A stretch of DNA of 64,000 nt from Subtercola boreus (GCF_006716115.1 NZ_VFOO01000001.1:1054001-1118000); one strand, 5' to 3'; shown: positions 31,752 to 41,067, counted from the stretch's first letter. The notes: a model not told the origin generated them from the letters alone. Translations and numbers: made by a program.

Positions 31752-33887
31752 TTAGGCGACGCCCGCGATGCGCGGGTGATGGAACGTGTCCCCGAAGACG
31801 CGCTCCGAGGCACCGACACGGTCGAGGTACGGCGTGACGCCGCCCATCTGGAACGGCCAGCCGGCTCCGAGGATGACGCAGAGGTCGATGTCCTCGGCCG
31901 CGTGAACCACGTCGTCCTCGAGCATGCGGTGGATCTCGTCGGCCAGGCCGTCTTCGACGCGCCGCAGGATCTCGTCGCCCGTCATCGGCGTTGTGCCGCC
32001 CGAGACGATCTTCACCGCGGTCTTGTCGAAGCCCTTGATCCTGCCCTTGGCATCGCGTTCGAAGATCTTCCCGTGTTCGGCGAGCTTGTGCAGGTTCTCG
32101 CTCTCGAAGAACCGGTCAGGGAACGCCGCATGGTGCGTGTCGAGCACGTGCGCACCGACCTTCAGGCCCACGAGTTCGAGCAGCTCGAACGAGGACATCG
32201 GCAGCCCGAAGGGATCCAGAGCCGTGTTGACGACGTCGAACGGGGTTCCGGTGTCGACGGCGTGCATCGCTTCACCGAGCAGCTTGGCGAGGATGCGGTT
32301 CACGACGAACCCGGGGGTGTCGCGGGTGATGACTGCGTTCTTCCGCAGTGCTGCTGCGGTCACCATCGCGGTCGACAGCGTCGCCTCATCGGTGAGCGGT
32401 GTGTTCACGACCTCCACCAGCGGCATCACAGCCACCGGGTTGAAGAAGTGGAAGCCGACGACGCGCTCCGGATGCGCAAGCTTCGCCGAGATGGCTTCGA
32501 CCGAGAGCGACGAGGTGTTCGTCGCCAGCACAGCCGTCTCGGAGATGTACTGCTCGATGTCGGCGAAGACGTCCTGTTTGACGCCGAGCTCCTCGAAGAC
32601 GGCCTCGATGACCCAGTCCGCGTCGGCGAAGTCGGCCTTGTCGGTGGTGCCCGAGATGAGGTGGTTGAGGCGGTTCGATTCGTCGGGGGAGATGCGCTTC
32701 TTCGACAGCAGCGTGGCGATCTCGCCGCGGATGTAGTCGAGCCCCTTGTCGACACGGGCCTGGTCGAGGTCGGTGATGATCACCGGCACCTTCAGGCGAC
32801 GAACGAACAGGAGAGCGAACTGCGAGGCCATCAGGCCCGCGCCGATGACGCCGACCTTCGTGACCTTCTTGGCGAGGGCCTTGTCGGGTGCGCCGGCCGG
32901 CTTCTTGGCCCGCTTCTGCACGAGGTTGAAGGCGTAGATGCTCGCGCGGAACTGATCCCCGGCCACGAGATCGGCCAGCGCCTCATCCTCGCGCTCGAAC
33001 GCCTCCTCGCGGGTGCCCGACTTCGCTGCCTTGAGCAGGTCGAGGGCGACGTACGGCGACTTCGCCACCGTGCCGATCCGGCCTTCGAGCATCTTGCGGG
33101 CGATGCCGATCGCGGCATCCCACTTGACCATGCGCTCGACACGACCGGGCTCGTTGGCCCGCTTGACCGTGATGCGACCGGTGAGCACGCCGTCGGCCCA
33201 GACGAGCGACTCCTCGAGGAAGTTCGCCGAGCTGAAGATCGCATCCGCCATGCCGAGGTCGAAGACATCCTGCCCCTTGAGGGTGCGGTTGTTCTTCAAC
33301 GGGTTCTCGACGATCACCTTGAGGGCGTTCTCGATGCCGATCAGGTTCGGCAGCAGGTAGGCGCCGCCCCAGCCGGGGATGATGCCGAGGAAGACCTCGG
33401 GCAGCGCAGCGGCCGCGATTCCGGAGTCGACGGTGCGGTAGTCGCCGTTCAGGCCGATCTCGACCCCGCCACCGAGGGCGAGCCCGTTGATGAACGTGAA
33501 CGAGGGCACGCCGACCGAGCCGAGTTTCGACAGCGTGTGGTGGCCGAGCTGGGCCATCTTCTTGGCCAGGTCCCGGGAGGAGACCTCACCGACCTTGCTG
33601 AGGTCGGCTCCGGCGGCGAGGATGAACGGCTTGCCGGTCACACCCACGGCATGGATCTCGCCGGCGGCCGCACGGAGGGCAAGAGCATCCAGAGTCTGCC
33701 CGTATTCGAGGAGGGTGACCGGCCCGAGCGTCGACGGGCGCGTGTGGTCCCGGCCGTTGTCGAGGGTCACGAGGGCGAGCACCTTGCCGCTCGGCAACGG
33801 GATGTCGCGCACATACGAGTGCGTGACGACCTCGTCGGCGGAGAATTCGAGCAGATCGGTGAAATCGATGTCAGCGTAGTTCGTCAT
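31752..33887 (-). CDS. fadB: Enoyl-CoA hydratase / 3-hydroxyacyl-CoA dehydrogenase fusion (beta-oxidation)
   Basis: 711 residues, two activities of fatty-acid beta-oxidation in one chain. Residues ~10-220 are a crotonase domain with the oxyanion-hole sequences GKPFILAAGADLSKV and NGLALGGGVEIGL and the catalytic Glu in ALPEVFLGIIPGWGG. Residues ~345-530 form the NAD-binding dehydrogenase domain (KVGVIGAGLMASQFALL) with the catalytic His in VVGFHFFNPVAVMPLVEVV; the C-terminal dehydrogenase domain follows (DTPGFVVNRIL). It lies 16 bp downstream of the thiolase gene on the same strand, so the two form a complete beta-oxidation operon. No obvious ribosome binding site; translation may be coupled to fadA. 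Confidence 0.93.
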   Translation of the reverse strand: MTNYADIDFTDLLEFSADEVVTHSYVRDIPLPSGKVLALVTLDNGRDHTRPSTLGPVTLLEYGQTLDALALRAAAGEIHAVGVTGKPFILAAGADLSKVGEVSSRDLAKKMAQLGHHTLSKLGSVGVPSFTFINGLALGGGVEIGLNGDYRTVDSGIAAAALPEVFLGIIPGWGGAYLLPNLIGIENALKVIVENPLKNNRTLKGQDVFDLGMADAIFSSANFLEESLVWADGVLTGRITVKRANEPGRVERMVKWDAAIGIARKMLEGRIGTVAKSPYVALDLLKAAKSGTREEAFEREDEALADLVAGDQFRASIYAFNLVQKRAKKPAGAPDKALAKKVTKVGVIGAGLMASQFALLFVRRLKVPVIITDLDQARVDKGLDYIRGEIATLLSKKRISPDESNRLNHLISGTTDKADFADADWVIEAVFEELGVKQDVFADIEQYISETAVLATNTSSLSVEAISAKLAHPERVVGFHFFNPVAVMPLVEVVNTPLTDEATLSTAMVTAAALRKNAVITRDTPGFVVNRILAKLLGEAMHAVDTGTPFDVVNTALDPFGLPMSSFELLELVGLKVGAHVLDTHHAAFPDRFFESENLHKLAEHGKIFERDAKGRIKGFDKTAVKIVSGGTTPMTGDEILRRVEDGLADEIHRMLEDDVVHAAEDIDLCVILGAGWPFQMGGVTPYLDRVGASERVFGDTFHHPRIAGVA

Positions 33888-33903
33888 GATGAGGATCGCC
33901 GCG

Positions 33904-35112
33904 TCAGCGCGACTTCTTCGCCTTCCGGTCGTAGTTCGGGTTCTCCCAGATGACGGTGCCGCCCTGGCCGAGTCCCACGCACATCGCGGTGATGCCGTAG
34001 CGCACGTCGGGGTGCTCGGAGAACTGGCGGGCCAGCTGGTTCATCAGGCGCACACCGGACGAGGCGAGCGGATGCCCGATGGCGATCGCTCCACCGTATT
34101 CGTTCACGCGCGGGTCGTCGTCGTCGATGCCGAAGTGGTCGAGGAACGACAGAACCTGGATCGCGAATGCCTCATTGAGCTCGAAGAGCCCGATGTCGGT
34201 GATCGAGAGGCCCGCCTTCTTCAGCGCCTTCTCGGTCGACGGCACGGGGCCGATGCCCATGATCTCGGGCTCGACACCGGCGAACGCGAAGCTCACCATG
34301 CGCATCTTGGTCGTGAGGCCCAACTCCTTGGCGACCGCCCCGCTGGCGAGCAGACTCGCGGTCGCGCCGTCGTTGAGGCCGGAGGAGTTGCCGGCGGTGA
34401 CGCGGCCGTGCGGCCGGAACGGCGTGCGGAGGCTTGCGAGCCCCTCCATCGTGGTCTCGGGCCGGGGGGCCTCGTCACGGGTGGCGAGCCCCCAGCCGCT
34501 CTCGCTCCGGGTGGCGACCGGGATGAGGTCGGGCTGGATCTTGTTGGCCTCGTAGGCGGCAGCGACCTTCTGCTGGCTGCGGAGCGCGTAACGGTCCGAG
34601 CGTTCCTTCGTGAGGGCCGGGAAGCGGTCGTGGATGCGTTCGGCCGTCATTCCCATGTTCAGGGCTTCGGAGCCGACGATCTTCTCCGAGAGAAACCGGG
34701 GGTTCGGGTCGGCCCCGAAACCCATCGGGTGCCGACCCATGTGTTCGACACCGCCCGCGATGACGAGATCGTAGGCACCGAAACCGATACCGCTGCCGAG
34801 AGTGGTGACCGACGTCATGGCGCCGGCGCACATCCGGTCGATCGCAAAGCCGGGCACCGACTTCGGCAGGCCGGCGAGCAGTGCTGCGGTTCGTCCCAGC
34901 GTCAGGCCCTGGTCACCCTGCTGCGTGGTCGCGGCGATCGCGACCTCGTCGATGCGGTCGTGCGGGACGTTCGGGTTTCGCTCGAGCAGGCCCAGCATCG
35001 CCTTGACGACCAGGTCGTCGGCGCGCGTGTTCCAGTACATTCCTTTTTCGCCGGCACGCCCGAAGGGGGTGCGGACTCCATCAACAAAGACGACTTCAGA
35101 TATTTCGGCCAC
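33904..35112 (-). CDS. fadA: Acetyl-CoA C-acyltransferase (thiolase)
   Basis: 402 residues, thiolase I/II family; cleaves 3-ketoacyl-CoA in the last step of beta-oxidation. The acyl-accepting Cys is C95 (IDRMCAGAMTSV). The C-terminal catalytic motifs are NEAFAIQVL, GGAIAIGHPLASSG and AMCVGLGQGG, with the second catalytic Cys. Start is GTG 35110-35112 with a weak GAGG upstream. First gene of the fadA-fadB operon. Confidence 0.93.
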   Translation of the reverse strand: MAEISEVVFVDGVRTPFGRAGEKGMYWNTRADDLVVKAMLGLLERNPNVPHDRIDEVAIAATTQQGDQGLTLGRTAALLAGLPKSVPGFAIDRMCAGAMTSVTTLGSGIGFGAYDLVIAGGVEHMGRHPMGFGADPNPRFLSEKIVGSEALNMGMTAERIHDRFPALTKERSDRYALRSQQKVAAAYEANKIQPDLIPVATRSESGWGLATRDEAPRPETTMEGLASLRTPFRPHGRVTAGNSSGLNDGATASLLASGAVAKELGLTTKMRMVSFAFAGVEPEIMGIGPVPSTEKALKKAGLSITDIGLFELNEAFAIQVLSFLDHFGIDDDDPRVNEYGGAIAIGHPLASSGVRLMNQLARQFSEHPDVRYGITAMCVGLGQGGTVIWENPNYDRKAKKSR

Positions 35113-35191
35113 TGTGCCTCATGCCTTTCAGGTATTCAGGTTCTTTCAGCCTATGCACGCCTGATTTTGGCCCGAAATCGGTTGTTGCTTC

Positions 35192-36433
35192 CTACGGCGC
35201 GCTCTCCGCGTCATCCCGAAGCTTTTGGTGGGCTTCTACAAAGGCTTGGGCGATTGGCTGTGCGGTTAGCTCAATCTGCCACGGCCGCGCCCCGGCTTTC
35301 TGCAGCGCTTCGCCGATCGTCTCGGTCGTCACCGGTGCCGGCGGGGTCCACGCCGCGCGTCGCAGCAGCTCGGGGGTCAGCAGGTTCTCGAGCGGGATGT
35401 TGCGCTCCTCACCGACCTCGACGAGGGCCTGGCGAGCAGCCTTCAGGCGCACATCCGCCTCGGGGTTGCGGTCGGACCAGCTGCGAGGCGGCGGCAGCGT
35501 GTCACCGTTCCGGGTGGCCTGTGGCGGTTCCGTGGAGGCCCGACCGACCTCGATCGCGTTCCACCAGCGGTCGAGCTCCGAGCGGGAGGCCCGCCCGGTG
35601 AAGTCGCGCATGGCCGCCAGATCGCGTTTCGACGCGGGGAGGGCCCGCGCGGCCGCTGTGAGAGAGAGGTCGGGAACGAGCCGTCCCGGCGAGACGTCCA
35701 GCTCCTGGGCGAGCGCATCCCGCGCGAGCCAGAGCTCCCGGGCCGCCGACAGATTCTGCGCCCCGCGGAGCGAGTGCACCCCCGAGAGCCGCCGCCACGG
35801 CTCTGCGGCCGGCGGCTTGGCCTCTTTGTCGAGAGTGGCCTGGAACTCCTGCGCCGCAATCTCCGTCTTCTGCTGTTGCTCGAGCAGGTCGACCATCACG
35901 TCGCGCACATCGATCAGCAACTCGACGTCGAGCGCCGCGTACTCGAGCCAGGTCGCGGGCAGCGGGCGAGTCGACCAGTCGGCCGCGGAATGCTCCTTGG
36001 CGAGATGGATGCCCAGCAACTCCTCCACGACGGTACCGAGGCCGACGCGCGGGAGGCCGAGCAGCCGCGCGGCCAGTTCGGTGTCGAAGATGCGGGTCGG
36101 CTCCAGTCCGACCTCGCGAAGGCAGGCCAGGTCCTGGCTGGCGGCGTGCAGCACCCACTCCTCGTCGGCGATGAGCTCGGAGAGTTCGGCGAACGAGCCG
36201 ATCGGAGGCGGATCGAAGAGGAAGGTGCCGGCCCCCCGCCGATAGAGCTGGATCAGGTAGGCGCGCTGCGAGTACTTGAAGCCGGATGCCCGCTCAGCGT
36301 CGATCGCAAGTGGACCCGTGCCAGCGGCGATCCGTTCGACCGCCGCGAGGTACCCTTCGCGCGTGTCGATGACGTCACGCGGTGTGGCGGGCTCGCTGGA
36401 CGGTGGAGTGGGGGTGGAGGCCGGCTCAGTCAC
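35192..36433 (-). CDS. rnd: Ribonuclease D family 3'-5' exonuclease
   Basis: 413 residues. DEDDy exonuclease domain (about 20-200) with the first Asp-Glu pair in AIDAERASG (D45, E47), SQDLACLREVGL and the terminal Y..D of LEYAALDVELL. An HRDC nucleic-acid-binding domain follows (~225-300), then a second helical HRDC-like region. Processes structured RNA 3' ends. The GTG start overlaps the DUF3000 stop by 8 nt, so the two are translationally coupled; DUF3000-RNase D pairing is conserved in actinobacteria, including mycobacteria. Confidence 0.9.
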   Translation of the reverse strand: MTEPASTPTPPSSEPATPRDVIDTREGYLAAVERIAAGTGPLAIDAERASGFKYSQRAYLIQLYRRGAGTFLFDPPPIGSFAELSELIADEEWVLHAASQDLACLREVGLEPTRIFDTELAARLLGLPRVGLGTVVEELLGIHLAKEHSAADWSTRPLPATWLEYAALDVELLIDVRDVMVDLLEQQQKTEIAAQEFQATLDKEAKPPAAEPWRRLSGVHSLRGAQNLSAARELWLARDALAQELDVSPGRLVPDLSLTAAARALPASKRDLAAMRDFTGRASRSELDRWWNAIEVGRASTEPPQATRNGDTLPPPRSWSDRNPEADVRLKAARQALVEVGEERNIPLENLLTPELLRRAAWTPPAPVTTETIGEALQKAGARPWQIELTAQPIAQAFVEAHQKLRDDAESAP

Positions 36434-37037
36434 GCGCCTGGCGCCTCGCCTGGAGAAGGCTCACTCCCTCGGGCACGGGAGGCAGCCCCGCCAGCATGCA
36501 GAGCAGTTCACCCCACCCTTCGACGTGCGCCTTCATCTGTTCGTCTCCCGGTGTCCACGATGCCCGCAGTTCGATCTGGGCTCCGTCGCCCTGCACTGCG
36601 AGTTCCCCGAAGCCCGACGAGATGATCTTCGTCGCCGTTCCGGATGCATGGGAATAGTCTGCACCCTTCGTGTCGAGCGCATCGATCAACCACGACCAGG
36701 TGACATCGGCCAGGAACGGGTCGAGCCCGATCTCCGTCTCGAGGGGCGCCTGCACGAAGCACACCACGCGGAACGCCCCGCCCCAGGCCTCGGGCTCTTC
36801 CGGGTCATGCAGCAGGATGAAACGGCCGGTGCCGAGATCACTGTCCGATCCGTGCCGGAGGGGCGTGGCACCCGTCTGCCGCACATCGGCGCTGAGGGCC
36901 AGGGAGTACGGCGCCAGGTTGGCCGGCGAAGCGATCTCGTTGATCACGAGTTCGGGCCGGGCGACCGCCTGGCGGAGTGAACCGAGAGCCGCAGTGAAAG
37001 CCGCCGGCAGAGCAGGGCTGAAGGGAGAATCGGACAC
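36426..37037 (-). CDS. DUF3000 family protein
   Basis: 203 residues, no known function; actinobacteria-specific and coupled to RNase D. Family wording: LRQAVARPELVINEIASPANLAPYSLAL and WGGAFRVVCFVQAPLETEIG, ending with GWGELLCMLAGLPPVPEGV. No signal peptide or membrane segment. GTG start at 37035-37037 directly follows a TANNNT hexamer by 6 nt. Confidence 0.88.
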   Translation of the reverse strand: MSDSPFSPALPAAFTAALGSLRQAVARPELVINEIASPANLAPYSLALSADVRQTGATPLRHGSDSDLGTGRFILLHDPEEPEAWGGAFRVVCFVQAPLETEIGLDPFLADVTWSWLIDALDTKGADYSHASGTATKIISSGFGELAVQGDGAQIELRASWTPGDEQMKAHVEGWGELLCMLAGLPPVPEGVSLLQARRQARD

Positions 37038-37043
37038 GTCGCC

Positions 37044-37049
37044 AGACTA
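37044..37049 (-). promoter_or_regulatory. -10 element for leaderless DUF3000-rnd transcript
   Basis: TAGTCT on the minus strand, then GGCGAC (6 nt), then the GTG start. No Shine-Dalgarno sequence. Confidence 0.5.
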
Positions 37050-37124
37050 GAGTTTTTTCGTGTGTCTGCTGGGAGGCACGCCGTCGGTCGCCCGCCACTC
37101 GGCGGGCTGTGGAAAGGTGGTCGA

Positions 37125-38390
37125 ATGTCGCTCGAACAGGCACAGGTGAAGACCCAGGCTCCCGGGGGAGCACCGCAGCGCGGGGGAGCACAGCGGCGTG
37201 GGGAAGCACAGCAGCGCGGGGGAGTGCCCGCGTGGGCGATCACGGCCATTGCCGTCGGCTCCGTGGCGACGCTGGCCACGGCCGGGCTGGCCTTCGTCAC
37301 CGCGAAGTTCTCGCGCTCCGTCGTGATCCCCACCGACTCGGCAGAGGAGACGCTCCGCATCCACGCGGTCGACCTCGAGGCGCGAACGATCACGCTCGGC
37401 GTCTCGGCGGACTCGCTGGTGCCCGGCCGCTACAGCCTCTGGTTCGCGAACGGCACCGGGCACGCCCGCATCGGCGACATCGTGCGGGTCGGCGGCGGCC
37501 GCGTCATCCGGAGCCTGGAACGGGTCGACTACGGCCAGCTGCAGGATGCCCGTTGGGGCCGTCTCGGCAGCTGGTACTACCTCGATCCGCGCGAGCTCGG
37601 GCTGCCCGTCGAAGACGTGGTCGTCGAGACCGAACTCGGCCCGGCGCCGGCCTGGCTCGTGCGGCCCGATGCGGAAGCGCCGGGTGCACGGCCCGGTCGC
37701 TGGGTGATCGCCGTGCACGGGCGGGGGGTGCGCCGGGCCGAGACGATCCGCGCGCTGCCGCTGCTGCACGAACTCGGCTTCACCGCGCTGCAGGTCTCCT
37801 ACCGCAACGACGGCGAGGCGCCGCGGAGCTCGGACGGCCGCTACGCGCTCGGGGACACCGAGTGGCACGACGTCGACGCGGCAATCCAGTACGCGACCTC
37901 GCACGGCGCCACGAGCATCACCCTCTTCGGCTGGTCGATGGGCGGGGCGACCGTGCTGCAGGCCGCGACACGGTCGGAGTTCCGGGACCGGATCGACGCG
38001 GTCATCCTCGACTCGCCGGTGGTCGCGTGGAGTGACACGATCGTGTTCCAGGGGCACCTCAACCACCTGCCCGAACCCATCTCGCAGGCCGTGATGGCCA
38101 CGATCGGCAATGCCGTCGGCAAGGTCGTCACCGGGCAGCAGCAGCCGATCGACTTCAAGCGACTCGACTTCGTGGCGCGCGCCTCGGAGATCTCGTTCCC
38201 GGTGCTCATCCTGCACAGCGACGACGACGGGTTCGTGCCGTCGACCGCCTCGCGGAAGCTGGCCGAGGCGCGCCCCGACCTCGTCACGCTCGTGCCGTTC
38301 TCGATCGCCAAGCACGTTCGCCTCTGGAACTACGACCCGGCCCGTTACACCGCCGCCATCCGCACCTGGATCACGTCCCGCGCCCTCTGA
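37125..38390 (+). CDS. Membrane-anchored alpha/beta hydrolase
   Basis: 421 residues. A short Gln/Gly-rich N-terminus (with three repeats of a G-x-x-Q-R type hexapeptide) precedes one transmembrane segment (about 31-55, PAWAITAIAVGSVATLATAG). The rest is probably outside the membrane. The hydrolase part has WVIAVHGRG (oxyanion loop), the nucleophile elbow GWSMGG with its Ser, ILDSPVVAWSD, the acid in LILHSDDDGFVP and the final His in IAKHVRLWNYDP. Esterase or peptidase; substrate unknown. The ATG at 37125 has GGAAAGG upstream. Convergent with sufE. Confidence 0.85.
   Translation: MSLEQAQVKTQAPGGAPQRGGAQRRGEAQQRGGVPAWAITAIAVGSVATLATAGLAFVTAKFSRSVVIPTDSAEETLRIHAVDLEARTITLGVSADSLVPGRYSLWFANGTGHARIGDIVRVGGGRVIRSLERVDYGQLQDARWGRLGSWYYLDPRELGLPVEDVVVETELGPAPAWLVRPDAEAPGARPGRWVIAVHGRGVRRAETIRALPLLHELGFTALQVSYRNDGEAPRSSDGRYALGDTEWHDVDAAIQYATSHGATSITLFGWSMGGATVLQAATRSEFRDRIDAVILDSPVVAWSDTIVFQGHLNHLPEPISQAVMATIGNAVGKVVTGQQQPIDFKRLDFVARASEISFPVLILHSDDDGFVPSTASRKLAEARPDLVTLVPFSIAKHVRLWNYDPARYTAAIRTWITSRAL
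37164..37217 (+). repeat. Three 18-bp tandem repeats inside the hydrolase gene
   Basis: Units of the form GGGGGAGCACMGCRGCGY at 37164-37181, 37182-37199 and 37200-37217, plus a partial fourth. In frame they encode GAPQRG-like hexapeptides in the cytoplasmic tail before the membrane helix, so unit number can change without a frameshift. Confidence 0.8.
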
Positions 38391-38406
38391 CCCCCCGTCC
38401 CCCAGG

Positions 38407-38468
38407 CAATCGAGTGGGCAGTTTGGGCCCCAAAACACGTGTTTTGGGGCCCAAATCGCCCACTCGAT
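38407..38468. repeat. 60-bp near-perfect palindrome between convergent genes
   Basis: The 30-nt left arm (38409-38438, ATCGAGTGGGCAGTTTGGGC...) is the reverse complement of 38439-38468 except at two adjacent positions, with no loop; the centre is CACGTG. It separates the ends of the hydrolase and sufE genes. Its outer arm matches the outer arm of the element at 9308 in 18 of 21 positions, so these are two members of one repeat family. It may terminate transcription from both sides. Confidence 0.85.
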
Positions 38469-38509
38469 GTAACCGGGGCGGGATGCGACGGGGGCGGGAT
38501 GCGACGGGG

Positions 38510-38956
38510 TCAGGTGGCGGCGTGCATCCGTTCGCGCACCTGGCGCTTCGTGCGGCCGAGCATCGCGGTCATGCCGCGCACCCGGAGGGGTGAGACCGCC
38601 TCCATCAGGCCGATCATCTGCGGGAAGTCGTCGGGAACCGCCAGAACCTCGTCGGCGGTCATGCCGGCGAGGCCCTGCGCGAGGATCGACGCGAAACCGC
38701 GCGTGGTCGGCGATTCCTTCGGTGCGGTCGCGTGCAGGTGCACCACGTCGCTCCCGTCGACCTCCACGAAGATGAACACCGGTGACTGGCACTCCTCGAC
38801 ACGCTCGAAGAGGTCCGGATGCTCGGCATACCGCGCAGGCAGTTCGGGCAGCTCGTTCGAGAACTCGAGCAGCAGTTGCAGCCGCTCCTTCAGCGTGAGG
38901 GCGAGGAAGTCGTCGCGGATCTCCGCGAGGGAGTCGGGCAGTTCGGCACCGCTCAC
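38510..38956 (-). CDS. sufE: SufE family sulfur acceptor protein
   Basis: 148 residues. SufE takes persulfide sulfur from a cysteine desulfurase for Fe-S cluster assembly. The acceptor Cys lies in [16 protein letters not shown] (about residue 56), and the family's [18 protein letters not shown] stretch follows. The GTG start overlaps the stop of the sulfurtransferase (GTGA), so the two are translated together, an arrangement common in actinobacteria outside the suf operon. Confidence 0.9.
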   Translation of the reverse strand: MSGAELPDSLAEIRDDFLALTLKERLQLLLEFSNELPELPARYAEHPDLFERVEECQSPVFIFVEVDGSDVVHLHATAPKESPTTRGFASILAQGLAGMTADEVLAVPDDFPQMIGLMEAVSPLRVRGMTAMLGRTKRQVRERMHAAT

Positions 38957-39858
38957 GCCGTCGGCACCTCGCCGCGCTCAGCGCCCTTCACGATCGGCAC
39001 CCGCACGGCGGAACCCCACTCGGTCCACGAGCCGTCGTAGTTGCGAACACCCTCGAAGCCGAGCAGGTGGGTGAGCACGAACCACGTGTGACTCGAACGC
39101 TCGCCGATCCGGCAGTAGGCGATCACGTCGTCGTCGTCGGTGAGGCCGAGGCCTTCGCGGTAGATCGTGTTGAGGTCGGCGAGCGGCTTGAAGGTACCGT
39201 CCTCAGCGGCTGCCTTCGCCCACGGCACATTGTGGGCGCTCGGAATGTGGCCGGCCCGGAGCGCGCCCTCGTCGGGGTAGGCCGGGGCCGTGGTGCGCTC
39301 ACCGCTGTACTCCTCGGGAGAGCGCACGTCGATCAGCTTGCCGCCCACGTCGAGGTGGTCGAGCACGTCGTCCTTGAAGGCGCGGATCTCGACGTCGCTC
39401 CGCTCGGAGACCGGGTACTCCTTCGGGATGATCGCGGGTTCGTCGGTCGTCACGTCGCGGCCCTCGGCGATCCACTTGTCGCGGCCGCCGTCGAGCAGGC
39501 GCACGTCTTCGTGGCCGAAGAGGCTGAACACCCACAGTGTGTACGCCGCCCACCAGTTGCTCTTGTCGCCGTAGATGACCACGGTCGAGTTGCGGTCGAT
39601 GCCGCGGGAGCCGGCCAGCACGGCGAACTGCTCGCCGAAGATGTAGTCGCGGGTGACCGGGTCGTTCAGGTCGGTGTGCCAGTCGATCTTGACGGCCCCG
39701 GGGATGTGGCCCGTCTCGTAGAGCAGCACGTCTTCGTCGCTCTCCACGACCACCAGATCGGTATCGCCCAGATGCGAGGCGAGCCACTCTGTGCTGACCA
39801 GCCGGTCGGGGTGGGCGTATTCGGCGAACTTCGGTGTGGTGTCGGTTTCGACAGCCAT
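38953..39858 (-). CDS. Sulfurtransferase (two rhodanese domains)
   Basis: 301 residues, thiosulfate or 3-mercaptopyruvate sulfurtransferase type. An inactive N-terminal rhodanese domain (about 15-145) is followed by an active one (about 170-290). The active-site loop is CRIGERS; Cys-Arg-x-Gly-x-R-S is the form usual in thiosulfate sulfurtransferases. Strong ribosome binding site GGAGG before the ATG (39856-39858). Coupled to sufE, so it may feed sulfur to SufE, although that link is inference. Confidence 0.9.
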   Translation of the reverse strand: MAVETDTTPKFAEYAHPDRLVSTEWLASHLGDTDLVVVESDEDVLLYETGHIPGAVKIDWHTDLNDPVTRDYIFGEQFAVLAGSRGIDRNSTVVIYGDKSNWWAAYTLWVFSLFGHEDVRLLDGGRDKWIAEGRDVTTDEPAIIPKEYPVSERSDVEIRAFKDDVLDHLDVGGKLIDVRSPEEYSGERTTAPAYPDEGALRAGHIPSAHNVPWAKAAAEDGTFKPLADLNTIYREGLGLTDDDDVIAYCRIGERSSHTWFVLTHLLGFEGVRNYDGSWTEWGSAVRVPIVKGAERGEVPTA

Positions 39859-39908
39859 GGTGTGACCTCCAGTAACGGCCGTGCGGCCGGACGTTCCTCA
39901 TTGCGCTT

Positions 39909-39914
39909 TAATAC
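39909..39914 (+). promoter_or_regulatory. -10 element for leaderless zapE
   Basis: TAATAC, then TCAGTG (6 nt), then ATG 39921. An overlapping TTTAAT (39907-39912) is an alternative hexamer. No ribosome binding site; this favours ATG 39921 over the GTG one codon earlier. Confidence 0.45.
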
Positions 39915-39920
39915 TCAGTG

Positions 39921-40958
39921 ATGACAACTGACAGCGGCAGTACAACTATTCCTTTGCACCTCGTCGATCTCCGCCCGACACTCTCGGGCGCCGAGATGGC
40001 GGCGGTGCTCGTGCCGCCCCGCCAGTTTGACACGGCATCCTTCGAGTCCTACAGGCCCGACCGGGATTACCCGTCACAGGGCGAAACACTGCACCGGATG
40101 CGCGACTTCGCAGCATCGTGGGCTCCGGCGAAGGGCGGGGGGTTCTTCTCCCGCGCGAAGAAGCTGCCCGCCGCGAAGCCCGGCATCTACCTCGACGGCG
40201 GATTCGGCGTCGGCAAGACCCATCTGCTCGCCGCCCTCTGGCATGCCGCCCCGGGGCCGAAGTACTTCGGCACCTTCATCGAATTCACGGCGCTCGTCGG
40301 CGCCCTCGGCTACCTCGAGACGGTGAACCTGCTGAAGGGTTCCAAGCTCATCGCCATCGACGAGTTCGAGCTCGACGATCCGGGCGACACCATGATGATG
40401 ACACGGCTGCTGGGCGACCTCGTCGCCACGGGCACGAAGATCGCCGCGACATCCAACACGCCGCCGAACGCGCTCGGCGAGGGGCGGTTCGCGGCCCAGG
40501 ACTTCCTCCGCGAGATCCAGGCGCTGGCCGACCGGTTCGAGATCATCCGCATCGACGGCACCGACTACCGCCGCCGCGACATCGAGGGACATGCGAAGAC
40601 GTTCCCGGCCGAGGAGCTGGAGGTCGAGGTCGGCCGTCTGGCTGCCGCCGGGCGGACCTTCACTGCTGACGGCTTCTCGGAGGTCATCCGGTTCCTCGGT
40701 TCCCTGCACCCGTCGAAGTACGTGAAGCTGCTCGACTCGCTCGACGCCCTGGTGCTGACCGATGTCGTGGAGTTGACGAACCAGACCGACGCCCTGCGCT
40801 TCGTGGCCTTCATCGACCGCGTCTACGACGCCCAGCTGCCCATTCTCGCCTCCGGCGTGCCCCTGGACGGTGTCTTCGCCGGCGACATGATGAACGGTGG
40901 CTACCGCAAGAAGTACCTGCGCTCCGTCTCCCGTCTGATCGCCTCGACGCAGAGGTAA
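39921..40958 (+). CDS. zapE: ZapE/AFG1-like cell division ATPase
   Basis: 345 residues, AFG1-type P-loop ATPase. Walker A is GGFGVGKT (93-100), Walker B is LIAIDEFELDDPGD, followed by the sensor region KIAATSNTPPNALGEGRF and the family end YDAQLPILASG. In E. coli ZapE acts on the Z-ring under stress. The FDTASFESYRPDRDYPSQ start is typical. Divergent from the sulfurtransferase. Confidence 0.9.
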   Translation: MTTDSGSTTIPLHLVDLRPTLSGAEMAAVLVPPRQFDTASFESYRPDRDYPSQGETLHRMRDFAASWAPAKGGGFFSRAKKLPAAKPGIYLDGGFGVGKTHLLAALWHAAPGPKYFGTFIEFTALVGALGYLETVNLLKGSKLIAIDEFELDDPGDTMMMTRLLGDLVATGTKIAATSNTPPNALGEGRFAAQDFLREIQALADRFEIIRIDGTDYRRRDIEGHAKTFPAEELEVEVGRLAAAGRTFTADGFSEVIRFLGSLHPSKYVKLLDSLDALVLTDVVELTNQTDALRFVAFIDRVYDAQLPILASGVPLDGVFAGDMMNGGYRKKYLRSVSRLIASTQR

Positions 40959-41020
40959 CACCCTCTCATCCGTTCCCCCAAAGCGGGGGCCACAAACCTC
41001 AATCGAACTGTCGGCTCGGT

Positions 41021-41067
41021 GAAACATGTTTGTTACAAAGGGTCTGATCGCGTTACCTGCACGAAAC
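41021..41067 (+). promoter_or_regulatory. GlnR-type nitrogen-control box upstream of amtB
   Basis: GAAAC-n6-GTTAC (41021-41036) and GTTAC-n6-GAAAC (41052-41067) flank 15 nt. GTTAC-n6-GAAAC is an exact fit to the half of the actinobacterial GlnR box (GTNAC-n6-GAAAC), and the gene behind it, an ammonium transporter, is a classic GlnR target. The two halves form a mirror-like array, with both GTTAC cores 11 bp from their GAAAC partners. Confidence 0.75.

Noticed and set aside
40971-40989. CCCCC-AAAGC-GGGGG as a zapE terminator
   Set aside because: Only a 5-bp stem and no T-run; too weak to list as a feature.
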